A DNA stretch of 64,000 bases from Halolamina salifodinae (lineage in GTDB: Archaea > Halobacteriota > Halobacteria > Halobacteriales > Haloferacaceae). Positions 51,968 through 63,554 of the stretch are shown one piece after another (position 1 is the first letter of the stretch; each line of letters opens with the position of its first letter). The stretch is taken from contig NZ_JAGGLC010000004.1 of assembly GCF_017874235.1 (NCBI RefSeq), positions 186,001 through 250,000 on the forward strand, written 5' to 3'. A model generated the notes under the pieces. That model worked only from the letters and a program-made list of their open reading frames with translations, had not been told where the DNA came from and searched no databases. Made by a program: the position numbers and the translations under genes.

Positions 51968-53002
51968 ATGTCCGTTCGTGTCGGCCTCCTCGGCGCCACC
52001 GGCGCCGTGGGCCAACGGTTCGTACAGCTACTCGACGACCACCCGACGTTCGACATCGCGGCGGTCACCGCCAGCCCCCGCAGCGCCGGCGAGTCCTACC
52101 GCGACGCCGCCAAGTGGCGCGTCGACACCCCGATCCCCGAGGATATCGCCGAGATGACCGTCCGCGAGACCGATCCCGACGCGCTGCCCGACGATCTGGA
52201 CCTGCTGTTCTCCTCGCTGCCCTCCACGGTCGGCGCCGAGATCGAGCCGGAGCTCTGTCGCGCGGGCTACGTCGTCTCCTCGAACTCCTCGAACGAGCGC
52301 ATGGCCGAGGACGTCCCCCTCACCATCCCCGAGGTCAACCCCGACCACCTCGCCCTGATCGAAACCCAGCGCGAGGAGCGTGGCTGGGACGGCGCGCTCG
52401 TGAAGAACCCCAACTGCTCGACGATCACCATGACGCCGACGCTCGCCGCGCTGGATCAGTTCGGCCTCTCGCGGATCCACGTCGCGACCCTGCAGGCGGT
52501 TTCGGGCGCCGGCTACTCCGGCGTCACGTCGATGGAGATCATCGACAACGTCCTCCCGCACATCGGCGGCGAGGAGGCGAAGATGGAGGCCGAGTCCCGG
52601 AAGCTACTGGGCGACGTAACCGACGGCGAACTCTCGCTGCACGACGTCGACGTGGCGGCCTCCTGCAACCGCGTCCCCTCGCTCGACGGCCACCTCGAGA
52701 ACGTCTTCGCCGAACTCGAGGAGGACCCGAGTGCCGCCGAGGTCCACGAGGCCCTCGAAGGCCTCGACGCCGCCGACCTGCCGTCGGCGCCCGAGCAGCC
52801 GATCCACGTGTTCGACGACCCCGAGCGCCCGCAGCCACGGCTGGACCGGATGCGCGGCAAGGGGATGCAGATCTCCGCCGGTGGGTTGCGCGAGACCCCC
52901 GACGGGATCCAGTACAACTGCCTCGCGCACAACACCATCCGCGGCGCCGCCGGCGCGTCGGTGCTCAACGGCGAACTGCTGGTTGAGGCTGGCATCGTAT
53001 AA
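51968..53002 (+). CDS. asd: Aspartate-semialdehyde dehydrogenase
   Basis: 344 residues. It reduces aspartyl phosphate to the semialdehyde for lysine, threonine and methionine synthesis. NADP motif LLGATGAVGQRFVQLL, catalytic Cys in KNPNCSTITM, and substrate/His region in the second half. The archaeal/fungal-type length is normal. It begins at the ATG at 51968. Confidence 0.94.
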   Translation: MSVRVGLLGATGAVGQRFVQLLDDHPTFDIAAVTASPRSAGESYRDAAKWRVDTPIPEDIAEMTVRETDPDALPDDLDLLFSSLPSTVGAEIEPELCRAGYVVSSNSSNERMAEDVPLTIPEVNPDHLALIETQREERGWDGALVKNPNCSTITMTPTLAALDQFGLSRIHVATLQAVSGAGYSGVTSMEIIDNVLPHIGGEEAKMEAESRKLLGDVTDGELSLHDVDVAASCNRVPSLDGHLENVFAELEEDPSAAEVHEALEGLDAADLPSAPEQPIHVFDDPERPQPRLDRMRGKGMQISAGGLRETPDGIQYNCLAHNTIRGAAGASVLNGELLVEAGIV

Positions 53003-53049
53003 CAGAGTAAGTGAAAAAATATATTGCCATATAGAGATATCGTCTGAAT

Positions 53050-53463
53050 ATGAATAGAAGAGACATCATCAAAGTGACAACTCCAACGGTACTAGGTATG
53101 TCAGGATGTCTGAGTAGAGGAGGGGAATCATTTCCAGAATTGGGGGGAATGAAAGTTTGGAATCGAAGGGAGTCAAAGCAAAAATTCACATATATATTGA
53201 AAGGAAAAGATAACGAAACAATACACAAAGATGAAATCACTGTTGAGGGGGCAGACCCGTCAGCGAACTCAACGGGATACAAACACATCTCTCCTGATAT
53301 TGAAGAGAGCAGGGAAATTTCAGAGGTGGTTGTTCAAGGAAGTTCACAGACCAACAAAAGTAGGTTATCTTTTGATGACCTTGATGAATATAAATGTGTT
53401 GAAATAACTATTATGATTGAAGAAAGTATAGAAATATTAGTCAAGAGAGGATGCGAAGGCTAG
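53050..53463 (+). CDS. Predicted Tat lipoprotein, low-GC islet
   Basis: 137 residues. NRRDIIKVTTPTV and the lipobox MSGC with Cys at residue 20 predict a Tat-exported, membrane-anchored lipoprotein. The mature part is beta-rich with paired Cys near the end. No family is recognised. Composition is strikingly AT-rich for the organism. It meets the next gene tail-to-tail with zero gap. Its N-terminal signal resembles that of the lipoprotein at 16797. Confidence 0.65.
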   Translation: MNRRDIIKVTTPTVLGMSGCLSRGGESFPELGGMKVWNRRESKQKFTYILKGKDNETIHKDEITVEGADPSANSTGYKHISPDIEESREISEVVVQGSSQTNKSRLSFDDLDEYKCVEITIMIEESIEILVKRGCEG

Positions 53464-54435
53464 CTAATTATCGGCAGGCTCGGTGTTGATCTCTAAATCG
53501 ATGAGCTTCACACTTTTATTATTGGTCGATTTATAAATGGGGCCCCCATCAAACTTTTCTAGAGAAATATTCATACTATCAACTTCATTTTCAGATAGTT
53601 TAGTATATTGACTATTTTCCTCCAGGTTTACATCCTGTGTTTGAGTCAGGTTTCCACAATCTTCAACAGAATCGATTCGATAAGTCCCCTTAATTCCGAT
53701 TCTACCTGCACTGTAGCTTCCAAAGGATCCAGTCACATAGAACTGTACCGGTTCACAGTTATCATGAGGGCCGACGTTAAATTCAGCATATTGGGAAGGA
53801 ACGCTGGGCTGTGCGGTGGGCCCATAATTCCAAGTACTCTCATATAATTCACTATCGTCGGAACTCGTGTCACCGGGATCATCAGTTAAGAGTTCCTGAA
53901 TTTGAGCGACAGTAACCCCGAGAGTATAAGCGGGATGCATCTCCCCTAATGCTGTCTGAATAATACCCTTAGCTGCATTAAGATCATCTGACGATAGAGA
54001 GTCATCAGATGCCGGTTTGGCGCCATACATCAAATTATCCTGTTGTCCGACATATAGATAGGTGTTTGCGTTCTCAGTTCCGATCTTCATAGTTTGTCCG
54101 CTAACAGATTCAGTACTTCCTGTTAGTTCCCAATTATCATCACTTATTGTTTTAGAGTTCACAGCAATAGAGTTATATCCAATTTTATGCTCTACTATGG
54201 TATTATCAGAGTTTGAAAGTTCAGCTATGTACTCCACACCGTGACCCATCTCTAAATGATACGTAGTGCCTGCATCGGCACTCTCTACTGATCCCCTGTT
54301 CCCGATAGAATCACCCTCCTCAATCGTATCACGGGCAGATACATTCTCTGAGGAAAATCTAACCCCTGCACTTCCAAGAGTGCCTGCAGCAATTGTTTTC
54401 AATGCAAACCTTCGAGGGATATCCTTATCTCCCAT
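53464..54435 (-). CDS. Predicted secreted protein with Tat signal, unknown function
   Basis: 323 residues. KDIPRRFALKTIAAGTLGSAG is a twin-arginine signal peptide without a clear lipobox. The mature region is beta-rich, acidic and Ser/Thr-rich (ISDDNWELTGSTESV), ending in a cysteine-containing part (VEDCGNL). It is AT-rich like the neighbouring lipoprotein gene. No family is recognised. Confidence 0.7.
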   Translation of the reverse strand: MGDKDIPRRFALKTIAAGTLGSAGVRFSSENVSARDTIEEGDSIGNRGSVESADAGTTYHLEMGHGVEYIAELSNSDNTIVEHKIGYNSIAVNSKTISDDNWELTGSTESVSGQTMKIGTENANTYLYVGQQDNLMYGAKPASDDSLSSDDLNAAKGIIQTALGEMHPAYTLGVTVAQIQELLTDDPGDTSSDDSELYESTWNYGPTAQPSVPSQYAEFNVGPHDNCEPVQFYVTGSFGSYSAGRIGIKGTYRIDSVEDCGNLTQTQDVNLEENSQYTKLSENEVDSMNISLEKFDGGPIYKSTNNKSVKLIDLEINTEPADN

Positions 54436-54747
54436 AGTTCAAACTGAACTTGCCCCCGTATAATACTTTCTGTATGATAGATAGAGCCCTATACAATAGT
54501 TTAATAGAGTTAAATAGTATATTCGGTAGTATTCAGATCAGCGGGTTACGTCAGTAGAATTGATGACTACAACCGAAATCCCTCAACTCCCACAGCTCGC
54601 TGCGTGCGTTCGCTCCTGTTGCTCGCTCTCGTACTTACTTCGCCAGCGTTCGTCGAAATCGCTCGTGTTTTCAATCCAGCAATATTTCTGGCAGTAACGA
54701 CGAGTGGGGCTGGCTATTTCTAGTCCTTATCTGAACACCGCCTATAT
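54436..54747. other. Intergenic stretch
   Basis: 312 bases without a gene. The left part is AT-rich promoter-like sequence for the secreted protein. The right part contains short GC-rich repeats of the type GCTCGCTGCGTGCGTTCGCTC that are common in haloarchaeal intergenic DNA. Confidence 0.4.
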
Positions 54748-55707
54748 TCAGACAGTACTTTCATCCACGATATTCTCGATCTCGCCGCTCTCCTGCAGCG
54801 CCTCGTAGTTGCCCGCGACGATCTCGGTCAGTCGGTCGAAGTACTTCGGCGTGTGGCCGGCGTTGTGTGGCGTGATTTGGACGTTGTCGAACGCCCAGAG
54901 CGGGTGGTCCGCCGGGAGGGGTTCGGGGTCAGTCACGTCGAGGAACGCGGCGCCGATGGCGTTGCCCCGGAGCGCGCCCACCAGCGCCTCGGTGTCGATG
55001 ACGCCCCCGCGGGCGATGTTGACCAGCGTGGCCTCCGGCGACAGCGTCTTGAACGCCTCCTCGTCGATCAACTGGGCGGTCGCGTCCGTGAGCGGGCAGG
55101 CGAGCACGAGCGAGTCCGTGCGGGCCAGCGCGTCGTGGATCTCGTTGAACCCCAGCACCTCGTCGGTCGGGCCGCCCTTCTCGGGGCTGTAGCGCACGCC
55201 GATGGTGTCGACGCCGAACGCGTCGAGTCGCTCGACGACCGCCTGCCCGATGGCGCCCATGCCGACCACGGTGACCGTCGAGCCTTGCAGTTCACTGGTG
55301 CCGAACGACTGCCAGACTCTCTGTTCCTGCTGGCGGGTCGCCCGCGGGAAGTCCCGGGCCATCGAGAGCAGCGCACCCATGACGTACTCCGAGATGTTCG
55401 GCCCGTGGACGCCCGAGGCGTTGGTGACGGCGACGCCCGCCTCCTCCAGTGCGTCCAGCGGGAGGTGGCCGGTGCCGGCGTAGGAGCAGGCGAACAGTTC
55501 GAGGTTCTCGGCACGTTCGAGCATCTCCGGATCGATGTTGAAGCCGGCGACGACCCGGGCATGAGGGATCAGATCCCGCTCTTCCGCGGGCGTCTCGGCG
55601 ACGGCCACGTCGGCGTCGGGGAGCCGTTCGCGCATCGATTCGGCGTAGTCGTCGACGGAGATGCCGTGGATCTTCTGGCGCAGCAGTAGGACGTCTGGTT
55701 CGCTCAT
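54748..55707 (-). CDS. D-2-hydroxyacid dehydrogenase
   Basis: 319 residues. The NAD-binding motif is VVGMGAIGQAVVERL in the second domain. Catalytic Arg, Glu and His lie in VNIARGGVIDTEAL, LDVTDPEPLPADHPL and ITPHNAGHT (His followed by Asn-Ala). The family includes lactate, glycerate and phosphoglycerate dehydrogenases; which acid is used cannot be read here. It is divergent from the NTF2-like gene. Confidence 0.88.
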   Translation of the reverse strand: MSEPDVLLLRQKIHGISVDDYAESMRERLPDADVAVAETPAEERDLIPHARVVAGFNIDPEMLERAENLELFACSYAGTGHLPLDALEEAGVAVTNASGVHGPNISEYVMGALLSMARDFPRATRQQEQRVWQSFGTSELQGSTVTVVGMGAIGQAVVERLDAFGVDTIGVRYSPEKGGPTDEVLGFNEIHDALARTDSLVLACPLTDATAQLIDEEAFKTLSPEATLVNIARGGVIDTEALVGALRGNAIGAAFLDVTDPEPLPADHPLWAFDNVQITPHNAGHTPKYFDRLTEIVAGNYEALQESGEIENIVDESTV

Positions 55708-55808
55708 GACCGCGACGTTGGCGCGGGGCGAAAAGAGTGTACCCTTCTCGGCAGGACTCGGGGGCGGCGGGGCACAACACTCAACGGGGCGGCCGACCCA
55801 CAGCCCCT

Positions 55809-56153
55809 ATGAGCGAACAGATCGCACGCCGTTACTACGAACTGGTCGACGCCGGCGACTACGACGAACTGGTCGCGCTGTTCACCGAGGACGTGGTGTA
55901 CGAACGCCCCGGTCAGTCGACCATCGAGGGGGAGGAGGAACTCCGAGCGTTCTACGAGGAGGGTCGCCCGCTCTCGAACGGCGAGCACGAACTGCACGCG
56001 GTTGTCGCTGAGGGAGACACCGTCGCGGTCCGCGGGACGTTCCGCGGCGAACAGGACGGCGACGCGGTGGAACTCGGCTTCGCGGACTTCCACGAGTTCG
56101 AGGGCGAGCGGATCGCCCGCCGTTACACGTACACGGATCGGGATACAGTATAA
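55809..56153 (+). CDS. NTF2/SnoaL-like domain protein
   Basis: 114 residues of an NTF2-like cone fold: IARRYYELVDAGDYDELVALFTEDVVYERPG at the N-terminus and VAVRGTFRGEQDGDAVELGFADFHEFEG in the sheet. The family includes small hydrolases and isomerases; the function is unknown. It is short but complete. Confidence 0.8.
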   Translation: MSEQIARRYYELVDAGDYDELVALFTEDVVYERPGQSTIEGEEELRAFYEEGRPLSNGEHELHAVVAEGDTVAVRGTFRGEQDGDAVELGFADFHEFEGERIARRYTYTDRDTV

Positions 56154-56186
56154 ACTTCGTTCAGCGGCTCGAACGGAGTGGTGACG

Positions 56187-56432
56187 CTACCGGTGCTCGT
56201 CGATCCACTCGCACCACGCGTGGAAATCGTCGGCACCACACTGCTCGGCGATGCTCTGCAGCGTCCCAGTTCGAACTCGGTCGTGGAGTGGGACAGTGAC
56301 GGTCCGTTTCTCGCCTGTGTCGGGATTGGTGTACTTCAGAATCGCGTGGTCACCGCGAGTTCGGTCGTGCCGGTAGCCGAACTTCTGTAGCACCCTCACG
56401 ATATCCCGGCCGGAGAAGTCACGGGAGCCCAT
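56187..56432 (-). CDS. hicA: HicA toxin (type II toxin-antitoxin)
   Basis: 81 residues of a double-stranded-RNA-binding-like fold. The catalytic His lies in TRGDHAILKY and the VPLHDRVRTGTLQSIAEQ motif is typical. HicA cleaves mRNA. Its ATG follows the HicB TGA directly without a gap, so the pair is coupled. Confidence 0.88.
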   Translation of the reverse strand: MGSRDFSGRDIVRVLQKFGYRHDRTRGDHAILKYTNPDTGEKRTVTVPLHDRVRTGTLQSIAEQCGADDFHAWCEWIDEHR

Positions 56433-56636
56433 TCAACCCTCGAACCACGGCGCGTCGGGCTCGGTCGATGGGGTGTCGGCCTCGCGTGCCTCCGCAGTCG
56501 CCGATAGCGCCTCGTCGAGGTTCTCGAGAGCCTCTTCACGAGTCTCTCCCTGACTGGCGACCCCCGTCTCCTCGTCGATCGCGGACCACCAGCCGTCGTC
56601 TTCTTCGATCAACCGAATCTCTCGACCGGTGCTCAT
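56433..56636 (-). CDS. hicB: HicB antitoxin
   Basis: 67 residues from the ATG at 56636 (a longer frame starts at 56663, inside the TATA-like GGTTTATGCC, so the shorter start is preferred). The partial RNase-H-like fold WWSAIDEETGVASQGETREEALENL is typical of HicB. A short acidic tail follows. It precedes hicA with no gap, the HicB-HicA order. Confidence 0.88.
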   Translation of the reverse strand: MSTGREIRLIEEDDGWWSAIDEETGVASQGETREEALENLDEALSATAEAREADTPSTEPDAPWFEG

Positions 56637-56696
56637 AGACGTGTGTAGGGCGCTCTCCGGCATAAACCTTCGACCGGGGATCGAAGCCGTCCGTAA

Positions 56697-57542
56697 TCAG
56701 GGCTCGCCGATTCCTTCGTCGGTGATCAGCGTATCGACCAACTCCACCGGCGTCGCGTCGTAGGCGGGGTTCTCGATGTCGACGCCAGCGACCGGTTCGC
56801 GCATCACCTCGCTGGGCGAGCGGAACTCGTTTTCGAAGCGGAACTCGTCGATCACCTTCGTCGAGGAGCCGACAACCGTCACGGGCACCTCCTCGCGGTC
56901 GGCGACCGCGGCGATGGGGTAGGTGCCGATGCGGTTGTACAGCGTCCCCTCGACGATGCAGTCCATGCCGACGACGACGCGGTCGACCTCGCTCATCACG
57001 TGGCCGGCGGCGCTGTCGACCAGCAGGTGAGGCTCGATCCGGTCGATCCCCGCGAGCGTACGGGCGGTCTTGCGCCCGAGGTAGCGCGGGCGGGCCTCGG
57101 TGACGTAGGCGGTCAGGTGCGTCCCCTCCGCACAGGCCGTCTCGATGGCCTCCAGCACCGTCGAGGAGTAGTCGTGGGTGAGGATCGTCTCGCCGTCCTC
57201 GAACGTCTCCGCGGCGTGGGCGGCCGCGCGGCGCTTCCCCGCCTCGACGCGTTCGATGGCCTCCTCGGTGGCGTTTTTCAGGAGCGACTTGGCCTCCTCG
57301 GGGGTGTCGGCTTCGCCGACGACGGCGTCGGTGATGCTGCGCATCGCGGTGTGCAGCGAGGCGTGGGAGGGGTTGGCCCGCCGGAGCGCGCCCGCGTTGT
57401 GTTCGAGGTCCCGGTCGAACGCGTCGGCGGAGACGTACTCCCGGTCCAGCAGTTCGCGGAGCGCCGTCGCGGCCTTCACGGCGACCGCTGAGGAGGAGTG
57501 GCTCCGCATCTCCCGGATCTCGGCGACCGTCTCGTCGATCAT
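56697..57542 (-). CDS. eIF2B-like sugar-phosphate isomerase (ribose 1,5-bisphosphate isomerase family)
   Basis: 281 residues. The N-terminal helical domain is followed by the eIF2B/MtnA-like Rossmann domain, with VTEARPRYLGRKTA and VGMDCIVEGTLYNRIGTYP; the Asp of this second motif is the candidate catalytic acid. Archaeal members act in AMP/NMP degradation. I could not place the expected catalytic Cys with confidence, so a non-enzymatic role is possible. The ATG at 57542 precedes the conserved start. It is divergent from acs. Confidence 0.75.
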   Translation of the reverse strand: MIDETVAEIREMRSHSSSAVAVKAATALRELLDREYVSADAFDRDLEHNAGALRRANPSHASLHTAMRSITDAVVGEADTPEEAKSLLKNATEEAIERVEAGKRRAAAHAAETFEDGETILTHDYSSTVLEAIETACAEGTHLTAYVTEARPRYLGRKTARTLAGIDRIEPHLLVDSAAGHVMSEVDRVVVGMDCIVEGTLYNRIGTYPIAAVADREEVPVTVVGSSTKVIDEFRFENEFRSPSEVMREPVAGVDIENPAYDATPVELVDTLITDEGIGEP

Positions 57543-57653
57543 GCTCACGGCGTGGGGCGCTCGCCCGATAGGTGTTGCTACTCGGCAGATCCGAGAACGG
57601 GCGAAGGGAGCCCCGAGCGGGAAACTTATCTCCCTCACCCCGCGCAGTGTCAC

Positions 57654-59597
57654 ATGATGACGGGCGACGGCGCCGATCCGACACGCACGCCGACCGAGTC
57701 CATCGACCCGCCCTCGTGGTTCCGCGAGCGCGCGGCGGTCTCGGACCCCGGGATCTACGAGACGTTCGACCGGGAGTGGCCCGACTGCTGGGCGCGCGCC
57801 GCCGACCTGCTCGACTGGGAGACCGAGTACGAGACCGCCTTCCGCGGCGGCGACGCCCCGCCGTTCGAGTGGTTCCCCGGCGGCGAACTCAACGCCTCGG
57901 TCAACTGCCTCGACCGGCACCTCCCGGAGCGCAAGAACCAGCGCGCGCTGGTCTGGGAGGGCCAACTCGACGAGCGCCGAAGCTACACCTACCTCGAACT
58001 CTCCCGCGAGGTGAACGCGCTCGCGGCCGGACTCCGAGACCTCGGCATCGACGAGGGCGACGTGGTGACGCTCTACCTCCCGATGGTGCCGGAACTGCCG
58101 GCAACCATGCTCGCCTGCGCCCGCCTCGGCGCGGTCCACAACGTCGTCTTTGCCGGCTTCTCCGCGGACGCGCTCGCCGAACGGATGGAGCGCGCCGACT
58201 CCGAGTTCCTGCTGACCTGCGACGGCTACTACCGCCGCGGCGACGCCATCGCCCAGAAGAACAAAGCCGACAACGCCCGCCTCGCCGTCGACCGGGACGT
58301 GGACGTCGTCGTCCTCGACCACCTCGGCGAGGGTGTTCACCTCGGCGAGGGCTACCACGACTACGGGGCTCTCGTCAAGGATCACGAAGGCGAAGAAGTC
58401 GACCCCGTCCCCAGAGCCGCTTCCGACCCCCTGTTCCGCATCTACACCTCCGGGACTACGGGCGAGCCCCGTGGCGTGACCCACACAACCGGCGGCTACC
58501 TCGCGCACGTCGCGTGGACCGCCCAATCTGTCCTCGACATCCGCCCGGAGGACACCCACTGGTGTGCGGCCGACATCGGCTGGATCACGGGCCACTCCTA
58601 CGTCGTCTACGGCCCGCTGGCGCTCGGCGCGACGACGGTGCTGTCGGCAGGGACCGCCGACCACCCCGAACGCGACCGGCTCTGGAAGCTGATCGACCGC
58701 CACGCAGTCGACGTGTTCTACACCGCACCCACGGCGATCCGGGCGTTCATGAAGTGGGGTGCCGAGCATCCCGAGCGCCACGACCTCTCCAGCCTCCGCC
58801 TGCTGGGCACCGTCGGCGAACCCATCGACCAGCGCGCGTGGCACTGGTACCGCGAGCATATCGGCGGCGGGGACTGCCCCGTCGTCGACACCTGGTGGCA
58901 GACCGAAACGGGCGCCATCCTCGTCTCGACGCTGCCGGGCGTCGACGCGATGAAGCCCGGATCGGCCGGCAAACCCCTGCCCGGGATCGAGACCGAGGTG
59001 GTCGGACCGACGGGCGATCCGGTCGCCACCGGCGAGCGCGGCGAACTGGTCGTCACGCGCCCGTGGCCGGGGATGCCGGTCGCGCTGGCCGAGGGAACCG
59101 GCTGGGGCGAGCACGCCGTCTCCGAGCGGCACGGCTGGCGCTACCACCCCGAGGACGCGGCGACCGTCGACGACGACGGCTACGTGACGTTCCTCGGGCG
59201 CGCCGACGAGGCGGTCAACGTCGCCGGCCGCCGGTTCAGCACGATGGAGTTGGAGTCGGCCATCGTCGGCGTCCCCGGCGTCGCGGAGGCCGCGGTGGTC
59301 GGCGCCGACCACGAAACCACCGGAACCGCCATCTACGCCTACGTCGCCCCCGAGCACGGCGTCGACGAGGCCGACCTGCGGGAGCGCGTCCGCGGGGCCG
59401 TCGAGGACGCCGTCGGCGCCGTCGCGGTTCCCGAGGCCATCGTGTTCACGCCGGATCTGCCCAAAACGCGCTCGGGGAAGATCATGCGCCGCCTGCTGGA
59501 GGACGTTGCCAACCGCGAGTCCCTCGGCGACACCTCGGCGCTGCGGAACCCCGAAATCGTCGGCGAACTCCAGTCCCGCACCCCGGACGAGGACTGA
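57654..59597 (+). CDS. acs: Acetyl-CoA synthetase (AMP-forming), copy 1
   Basis: 647 residues. The adenylate-forming signature is YTSGTTGEPRGV, the acetate-pocket Trp region is TWWQTETGAI, and the C-terminal acetyl-lysine site is KTRSGKIMRR. Length is normal for acs. A GAAACTTATC TATA-like box lies about 20 bases upstream. It is one of two paralogues flanking the Bat regulator. Two adjacent ATGs make the exact start uncertain by one codon. Confidence 0.92.
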   Translation: MMTGDGADPTRTPTESIDPPSWFRERAAVSDPGIYETFDREWPDCWARAADLLDWETEYETAFRGGDAPPFEWFPGGELNASVNCLDRHLPERKNQRALVWEGQLDERRSYTYLELSREVNALAAGLRDLGIDEGDVVTLYLPMVPELPATMLACARLGAVHNVVFAGFSADALAERMERADSEFLLTCDGYYRRGDAIAQKNKADNARLAVDRDVDVVVLDHLGEGVHLGEGYHDYGALVKDHEGEEVDPVPRAASDPLFRIYTSGTTGEPRGVTHTTGGYLAHVAWTAQSVLDIRPEDTHWCAADIGWITGHSYVVYGPLALGATTVLSAGTADHPERDRLWKLIDRHAVDVFYTAPTAIRAFMKWGAEHPERHDLSSLRLLGTVGEPIDQRAWHWYREHIGGGDCPVVDTWWQTETGAILVSTLPGVDAMKPGSAGKPLPGIETEVVGPTGDPVATGERGELVVTRPWPGMPVALAEGTGWGEHAVSERHGWRYHPEDAATVDDDGYVTFLGRADEAVNVAGRRFSTMELESAIVGVPGVAEAAVVGADHETTGTAIYAYVAPEHGVDEADLRERVRGAVEDAVGAVAVPEAIVFTPDLPKTRSGKIMRRLLEDVANRESLGDTSALRNPEIVGELQSRTPDED

Positions 59598-59730
59598 GCT
59601 GGCTGTTTCGGTTATACGCGAATTTCGAAACTGTTCGAAGCTGCGCGATGAACCGTTTGCCGCCCAGTTCCAGTTCGACCGGCGACAGCTTCGGTGCGCT
59701 TATTTCGGATGCACGAACAGTTAGAAGGAG

Positions 59731-61419
59731 ATGTCGCTCGACCGCGAGGCCTACCAACGTGTTCGGCGGGCCGCCCGCACCCACCGGGAGGAGTTGGTCG
59801 TGCGCCTCTGCGGGGAGGCCGGACTGCGTCCCGCCGAGCAGGCCCGCGTCCGGCCCGGCGACCTGTTCGAGCACCACAGCGGCCACCTGCTTGCGGTGTT
59901 CGATACGGGTCGGGCGGGCGAGAACAGCCCGGAGCCGGCCCGCGAAACCGCGCTCCCGGCCGAGGTAGCCCGCGATTTGCGCCAGTACGCCGCGAGCAAC
60001 GGGCTCGGCGACGACGAGCCGCTGTTCTCGGTGTCGGCCCGCCGGCTGTCGATGCTGCTCGGGGAGGTGGTGGACCGGACCGCCGGCGTCGACGCCTCCG
60101 CCACGGATCTCCGCCGGCAGTTCGCCGCGCGACTACTCGACGACGGCGTCCCCCCGGAGACCGTCGTTGAACTCGGCGGCTGGGAGCGACTGGACAGTTT
60201 GGCCCCCCTTCTCGCGGATCCCGAGCGAGATGACCTGATCGCAGCGGTATCCGGCGCCGGCGGCGCCGACTCGGAGCCGCAGGGAGGCGTGACAGCCGGG
60301 CTGACGACCGCCCTCCTCGACGCGACGGCTGACCTCGCCGATACGCTCGGCGACGCCGACCGGCAGGAAGCGGTGGCAACGACGGCCTGTGAACGCCTCG
60401 CGGGCGTCGACGGCGTCCGGTTCGCGTGGGCCGCCGAGCGAGTCGGCGATACGGTCACGCTTCAGGCGGTCGCGGGCGCCGCCGAACGCACCGTCCGCCG
60501 GCAGTTGGACAACCACCGCGAGGCCGTCGAGGCGGCCGTCGGTGAGGGAGAAACCCGGACGGTAGAGGGTGCTAACGGGACGATGACGCTCGCGCCGATC
60601 GGGGCCGGCGACGCCGCGGGCCTGCTGGCGCTCGGGACCGCCCTCCCAGACGACACCGCGGCTGACGCCGTGGCCGCGGTGGCCGGGCAGGTCGGGCACG
60701 CGCTGACTGCCGTCGAGCGCAAACGCCTGCTGCTTGCGGACGCCGTCGTCGAACTCGACTTCCGGTGTCCGGCGAGCGCGTCGGTCGTCGCTGACCTCTC
60801 CGCGGCGCTCGACTGCCGGGTCGAACTCTCGGGCGTCGTGCCTGTCGACGACGGCTCGCTGCTCTACTACCTCGACGTGGAGGGGTCGGGCGCCGAGGCG
60901 GTGGTGACCCGGGCCGACGCCGCCGACGGCGTCGACGACGCCCGAGTGCTGGCGGAGTACGGCGACGGCGCGACTGTCGAGGTGGTGGTGACCGATACCC
61001 CCGCGATAGCGCTGCTCGACGCCGGCGGGCGGATCCACTCGCTGGTCGCGACGGACGGGACAGCGACGCTCACTGGAGAACTCGCCGGCGACGCGGACGT
61101 GCGCGCGGCCGTCGGCGCCGTGACCGAGATCCACCCCGCCGTCGACCTGCTCGCGAAGCGTCGGACCGACCACCCCGCCGAGACTGCCACCGGGTTCCGG
61201 GAGCGGCTCTCGGGCCGGCTTTCGGACCGACAGGCGACCGTGCTCCGGGCGGCCTACCGCGCCGGCTACTTCGAGTGGCCCCGGGACTCGACCGCCGAGG
61301 AGTTGGCCGACTCCGTCGGCGTCTCCTCGCCCACGCTCCACAACCACCTCCGGAAGGCGGAGGGGAAACTGCTCACCGCGTTCTTCGAGCAACTCCCCTC
61401 GCGCGAGGCCGACCGCTGA
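59731..61419 (+). CDS. Bat-type regulator with inactive recombinase-like N-terminus
   Basis: 562 residues. Residues 15-165 resemble a tyrosine-recombinase catalytic fold: Arg33 in GLRPAEQ and Arg128 in TDLRRQFAARLL, LGGW where the late His would be, and no Tyr nucleophile after it. A GAF-like region follows (190-330), then the bacterio-opsin-activator GAF and HTH (about 500-550, LSDRQATVLRAAYRAGYFEWPR). It sits between the two acs genes and probably senses a metabolite and controls them. Confidence 0.85.
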   Translation: MSLDREAYQRVRRAARTHREELVVRLCGEAGLRPAEQARVRPGDLFEHHSGHLLAVFDTGRAGENSPEPARETALPAEVARDLRQYAASNGLGDDEPLFSVSARRLSMLLGEVVDRTAGVDASATDLRRQFAARLLDDGVPPETVVELGGWERLDSLAPLLADPERDDLIAAVSGAGGADSEPQGGVTAGLTTALLDATADLADTLGDADRQEAVATTACERLAGVDGVRFAWAAERVGDTVTLQAVAGAAERTVRRQLDNHREAVEAAVGEGETRTVEGANGTMTLAPIGAGDAAGLLALGTALPDDTAADAVAAVAGQVGHALTAVERKRLLLADAVVELDFRCPASASVVADLSAALDCRVELSGVVPVDDGSLLYYLDVEGSGAEAVVTRADAADGVDDARVLAEYGDGATVEVVVTDTPAIALLDAGGRIHSLVATDGTATLTGELAGDADVRAAVGAVTEIHPAVDLLAKRRTDHPAETATGFRERLSGRLSDRQATVLRAAYRAGYFEWPRDSTAEELADSVGVSSPTLHNHLRKAEGKLLTAFFEQLPSREADR

Positions 61420-61505
61420 TCGCTGCGGGATGATTTTACTCGCCGAGTTTGCATAATTAGCTCGTCCGTTTATGGTGGGTGGTGGGTGATCCTTGATGGT
61501 AGATC

Positions 61506-63497
<1,992 letters not shown>

Positions 63498-63554
63498 CCT
63501 CACGAGTATCGTTTTTCCAGATCAACCAGACCACAATCCACACACGCACGACCT

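Noticed and set aside
56697-59357. 886-codon minus-strand frame across acs copy 1
   Set aside because: Only its last 281 codons are the isomerase; the rest is the antisense of acs, with no domain.
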